Origin: Lachnospiraceae bacterium UBA3310
GTDB lineage: Bacteria; Bacillota; Clostridia; Lachnospirales; Lachnospiraceae
NCBI GenBank assembly: GCA_002361355.1
Contig: DESQ01000039.1
Location: forward strand, 1 to 44,559
DNA length: 44,559 nt
Direction: 5' to 3'
In this document: positions 41,793-44,559 of the stretch, piece by piece
How the letters are laid out: each line of letters begins with the position of its first letter
Position numbering within the stretch: position 1 is the first letter of the stretch
Position numbers and translations under genes: made by a program
The notes under the pieces: model-generated
What the model saw: the letters and a program-made list of their open reading frames with translations, nothing else
Databases searched by the model: none
What the model was told of the DNA's origin: nothing

Positions 41793-42608
41793 TAAATAGT
41801 CTAAAAACTGTAAAGCAAGCTTCGGGTTCTCCACCGAGAGCGGAATACCAATCACCACTTCGGAAGGGTAGCCCTGAAACGTGTAGTTATTTTCATCCAG
41901 ATAGGTATAGTAGCCCGCATCGGCCAGTTTATTTCCGGTTTTTGGAATTCGGATGCCCACAGCTATCGGTTTTTCCATGGCGGAAGGGTCACTGTGGTCG
42001 ATGACCTTTGCGTAAACCTTTGCCTGTGCGGCTTCCAGTTCTTCTAAAGTGTCGCCGGTTTCCTCGTCGAAAGCGGCGGCATCCGTATAATAGAGAAGAT
42101 CTGCGTAAGGGGCAAGCTCTTCCTCGCTGAAAATATCAGTGAGCACATAGAAATTTTCCAGACTGGCATAACTTTCAAAGGTTTCGGTGTCCGCCACGAT
42201 AGCGTGAATATCTCCGATCTGCATCATGGCCGCCATTTTTTGGCGGTTGGCCATTTCATACTGGGAGCCGCCCCCATCGGTTAAGGTAATGGTGGTGTCA
42301 AAATAGACCTGATAGGCTTCCGGGTCAATTCCTGCGTACGACTGAAATTCGTCGGCCCATATGACAGAAGTGTCATGATTTTCTTCCGTAGCTGCCGCAT
42401 TTAAAAGGACAGCGTAAAAGGCGAAGGGTTTGTTGGAGCGGTAAGAGTTGATGAAGCTTATGACAAAGACGATAACCACGATCGCAACAATTGTGTGTAT
42501 TTTATAGTAGTCCCAGAAATAGGCAAGTTTTTCCTTAAAACTCATGGTTGCGAAAGCCTTTTTCTGTACTTCTCTGATTTCTTCCATGACGGAATCCTGT
42601 GATGACAT
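41784..42608 (-). CDS. Single-span membrane protein, unknown extracellular domain
   Basis: 274 residues. A cytoplasmic N-terminus of about 35 residues (EIREVQKKAFATMSFKEKLAYFWDYYK) is followed by one membrane helix (TIVAIVVIVFVISFI) and an exported acidic domain of about 210 residues. That domain has alternating helices and strands reminiscent of solute-binding folds (IHAIVADTETFESYASLENFYVLTDIF), but no family is recognised. Start ATG 42606-42608. It is convergent with gatB and downstream of the XRE gene on the same strand. Function unknown. Confidence 0.6.
   Translation of the reverse strand: MSSQDSVMEEIREVQKKAFATMSFKEKLAYFWDYYKIHTIVAIVVIVFVISFINSYRSNKPFAFYAVLLNAAATEENHDTSVIWADEFQSYAGIDPEAYQVYFDTTITLTDGGGSQYEMANRQKMAAMMQIGDIHAIVADTETFESYASLENFYVLTDIFSEEELAPYADLLYYTDAAAFDEETGDTLEELEAAQAKVYAKVIDHSDPSAMEKPIAVGIRIPKTGNKLADAGYYTYLDENNYTFQGYPSEVVIGIPLSVENPKLALQFLDYLLQ
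42362..42375. repeat. TGACA-N4-TGTCA palindrome, site 8
   Basis: TGACAGAAGTGTCA in the minus-strand membrane protein gene (encodes HDTSV on that strand); arms extend to ATGACA/TGTCAT. Confidence 0.7.
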
Positions 42609-42741
42609 GGCGTATTCTCCTCGTTATTTTGTCTGTATTTCCTGTTTCTTCTATATATAATAATATAATAAGTAGTCCGGAAATGGATGTCAATGAAGGG
42701 AGCCTTGTGTTTGTGTGAAATTTTCATAAACAGGAGGGCTT

Positions 42742-43101
42742 TTACTTTGGATGGTTAATAGAGTTGCGCATGGACAGCAGTTCGCAGTAATCCAACAGGG
42801 CGTTAACGTTATGCCGGTCTAATTCCAGCGTGGTATTCATGAGATCGCTGAGTGTATAGTCGGCGGATAAGGGCTTATTGAGAGTGCTGATATTGGCTTT
42901 GTAGCGGGTTCTCTGTAAGAGATAATCCGTAGACACATCGTAGAAGTCCGCCAGTTTAATGAGCGTGTTGAGGTCGGGCATATGGACACCCTTTTCATAA
43001 TTGGAGACAGTCCCCACGGTCATGTTCAGGTAGGCGGCAAGCTCCTTTTGTAAAATGCCTTTTTCTTTACGTAGTTTAGCCAGAAATTCACCAAATTCCA
43101 T
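42742..43101 (-). CDS. XRE-family transcriptional regulator
   Basis: 119 residues. The N-terminal HTH is clear: FLAKLRKEKGILQKELAAYL, MTVGTVSNYEKGVHMPDLNTLIKLADFYDVSTDYLL. The C-terminal 50 residues are helical and may dimerise. Start ATG 43099-43101, after GGAG. A longer frame to 43227 lacks a ribosome site. It is divergent from the AAA-ATPase-like gene, whose promoter contains an inverted repeat that might be its operator. Confidence 0.8.
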   Translation of the reverse strand: MEFGEFLAKLRKEKGILQKELAAYLNMTVGTVSNYEKGVHMPDLNTLIKLADFYDVSTDYLLQRTRYKANISTLNKPLSADYTLSDLMNTTLELDRHNVNALLDYCELLSMRNSINHPK

Positions 43102-43324
43102 TTTTTCTCCATCTGTAAATGCGCAGAGCGTGCGAGGGCTCTGTGTTCTTTGCTGTGTTGACAGGTAACAATATGTTCTACTGTACATGATTTCACGGGA
43201 AAGAGAATGAAAATATATATAATGCATAGAAACAAAAAATTAAGGGCAGAAAAATAAATGAAATGTGAAATATAAAAAGAGATCCGTAAAACAAAGACGG
43301 ATAAGATGAGTGGAGGGCTGCCAC

Positions 43325-43360
43325 TTGTTTTGGCTTAAATTTTACGATATAATTTCGTAA
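43325..43360 (+). promoter_or_regulatory. Promoter with operator-like inverted repeat
   Basis: TTGTTT (43325-43330), 17 bases, TATAAT (43348-43353). TTACGA and TCGTAA flank the -10 as a six-base inverted repeat (43342-43360). It serves the gene at 43414. The rest of the 312-base divergent gap (43102-43413) shows nothing else distinct. Confidence 0.6.
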
Positions 43361-43413
43361 TATAGATAGAAGTTGTGGACACAGTTTCAATAGCTCTTAG
43401 AGGGAGGATGAAT

Positions 43414-44559
43414 GTGGCTAGAACGGTAGGAATCGGAATCCAGGATTTTGGAAAAATCATTGAGAATAACTGCTTTTATGTGGATAAAACATACTTTATC
43501 AAAGAATGGTGGGAAAGTAAGGATGAGGTGACGATGATCACCAGACCGCGCCGCTTCGGGAAGACGCTTGCCATGAGCATGCTGGAGCAGTTCTTTTCCG
43601 TTAGGTATGCGGATAGGGGCAGCCTGTTTGAAGGGCTTTTTATCTGGCAGGAAGGGAAATACCGTGCCCTGCAGGGGACATATCCGGTGATCAGCCTCTC
43701 TTTTGCGAATGTGAAGGAGACGAATTACCGGGATACAAGAAGGAAGATTTGCCAGATCATTGCCAGTGAATATGCGCGGAACGCTTTCCTGCTGGATGGG
43801 AACTGCCTTACGGAACAGGAAAGAGATACCTTCCGTAGAAAAACAGTGGATATGGACGATGTGGAAGCTGCCCTGGCGATCAACCAGCTTTCAGAATATC
43901 TGTACCGCTACTACGGGAAGAAGGCCATCATCCTTCTGGATGAGTATGATACGCCCATGCAGGAGGCGTATGTGGGAGGCTACTGGAAAGAGCTTGTCGC
44001 CTTTACCAGAAGCCTGTTTAATTCTACGTTCAAGACGAACCCCTATTTGGAGCGGGCGGTCATGACGGGTATCACCAGAGTGAGCAAAGAATCTATTTTT
44101 TCTGATCTGAACAATCTGGAGGTGGTAACCACTACTTCCTGCAAATATGAGACGGCATTTGGCTTTACAGAAGAGGAAGTTTTTGCGGCAATGGACGAAT
44201 ATGGCCTGCAGGAGAAAGATAAGGTCAAAAGCTGGTACGATGGGTTTATTTTTGGGGAACGAAAGGATATTTATAATCCATGGTCTATATTGAATTATCT
44301 CGATAAAAGAAGACTTACAACATACTGGGCCAATACAAGCTCCAACAGCCTTGTCGGGAAACTGATCCGGGAAGGCAGCCCGGATATCAAGATGACGATG
44401 GAAGATCTTCTGTGCGGCAAGATATTCCATACAGTCATTGATGAGCAGATTGTATTCAACCAGTTAAACCACAGTGAAAGCGCGATTTGGAGCCTGCTCC
44501 TTACAAGCGGGTATTTGAGGGTAGAACGGTTTGTATTCAATGAAAAGAGCGGGCAGACA
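43414..44559 (+). CDS. AAA-ATPase-like protein (PF09820 type), 3' end outside window
   Basis: The frame is open to the last base, 382 codons without a stop. The N-terminus GIQDFGKIIENNCFYVDKTYFI and ITRPRRFGKTLAMSMLEQFF (a P-loop variant) are typical of AAA-ATPase_like proteins. Walker B is AIILLDEYDTPM near residue 177, followed by VMTGITRVSKESIFSDLNNL. The family normally ends in a DUF1703/PD-(D/E)XK nuclease domain, which would lie outside. GTG 43414 lies six bases after AGGGAGG; the in-frame ATG 43408 directly abuts that site. These proteins are abundant in gut anaerobes; function unknown. It is divergent from the XRE gene. Confidence 0.82.
   Translation, partial: MARTVGIGIQDFGKIIENNCFYVDKTYFIKEWWESKDEVTMITRPRRFGKTLAMSMLEQFFSVRYADRGSLFEGLFIWQEGKYRALQGTYPVISLSFANVKETNYRDTRRKICQIIASEYARNAFLLDGNCLTEQERDTFRRKTVDMDDVEAALAINQLSEYLYRYYGKKAIILLDEYDTPMQEAYVGGYWKELVAFTRSLFNSTFKTNPYLERAVMTGITRVSKESIFSDLNNLEVVTTTSCKYETAFGFTEEEVFAAMDEYGLQEKDKVKSWYDGFIFGERKDIYNPWSILNYLDKRRLTTYWANTSSNSLVGKLIREGSPDIKMTMEDLLCGKIFHTVIDEQIVFNQLNHSESAIWSLLLTSGYLRVERFVFNEKSGQT

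Noticed and set aside
14842..42375. A conserved peptide D-x-x-V as the cause of the TGACA palindromes
   Set aside because: The host proteins are unrelated, two sites are in another reading phase, and near-matches lie outside coding sequence. The third codon positions are also fixed.

Overview
The window looks like a chromosomal segment of a Gram-positive anaerobe of the class Clostridia, most likely Lachnospiraceae. This is inferred from gene content and order: glgC-glgD with a non-catalytic GlgD, glnA followed by an ANTAR regulator, the DapL route to diaminopimelate, a T-box in front of aspS-gatCAB, strong AGGAGG-type ribosome binding sites, and moderate GC with AT-rich intergenic DNA. No rRNA, tRNA, CRISPR array, transposase or phage gene was seen.

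Layout. (1) 1-4.4 kb is an accessory island downstream of a polysaccharide deacetylase gene cut by the window edge. It holds a DUF3791 protein, a frameshifted Rpn-type nuclease gene, a HepT/MntA toxin-antitoxin pair, a DUF6199 membrane protein, a PIN toxin with its presumed antitoxin, and a small HTH regulator. The modules are separated by short scars of the deacetylase gene and by 60-bp direct repeats. (2) 4.7-13.6 kb: glgC-glgD (glycogen synthesis), carB without carA, an AAA/DUF4143 ATPase and an NhaC-type Na+/H+ antiporter with a structured leader. (3) 13.6-24.1 kb: a lipoprotein, an acyltransferase, a PH-like membrane protein, then a same-strand run of a small membrane protein, a TPR-type glycosyltransferase, a HisC-like aminotransferase, a COG2426 membrane protein, a GH20 hexosaminidase and a methyltransferase. 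(4) 24.1-29.6 kb: a second DUF4143 ATPase behind a promoter bracketed by two 42-bp repeats, Hsp33, a 700-bp purine-rich gap, glutamine-dependent NAD synthetase and an FMN-binding-like membrane protein. (5) 29.6-36.2 kb: glnA, the ANTAR regulator, dapF, a DUF6020 membrane protein, dapL and a histidine phosphatase. (6) 36.2-41.8 kb: T-box, aspS, gatC, gatA, gatB. (7) The end holds a membrane-anchored protein of unknown role, an XRE regulator, and an AAA-ATPase-like gene cut by the window edge.

Working together: GlnA and the ANTAR protein point to nitrogen control. DapL and DapF are two consecutive steps to meso-diaminopimelate. AspS with GatCAB points to aspartyl-/glutamyl-tRNA amidation under T-box control.

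The most unusual signal is not a gene. An interrupted palindrome, TGACA-N4-TGTCA, occurs exactly 8 times between 14.8 and 42.4 kb, plus 3 times with one mismatch. About 0.04 exact copies would be expected by chance in a window this size. The copies sit mostly inside unrelated genes, in at least two reading frames, so they look like a dispersed DNA-binding site.
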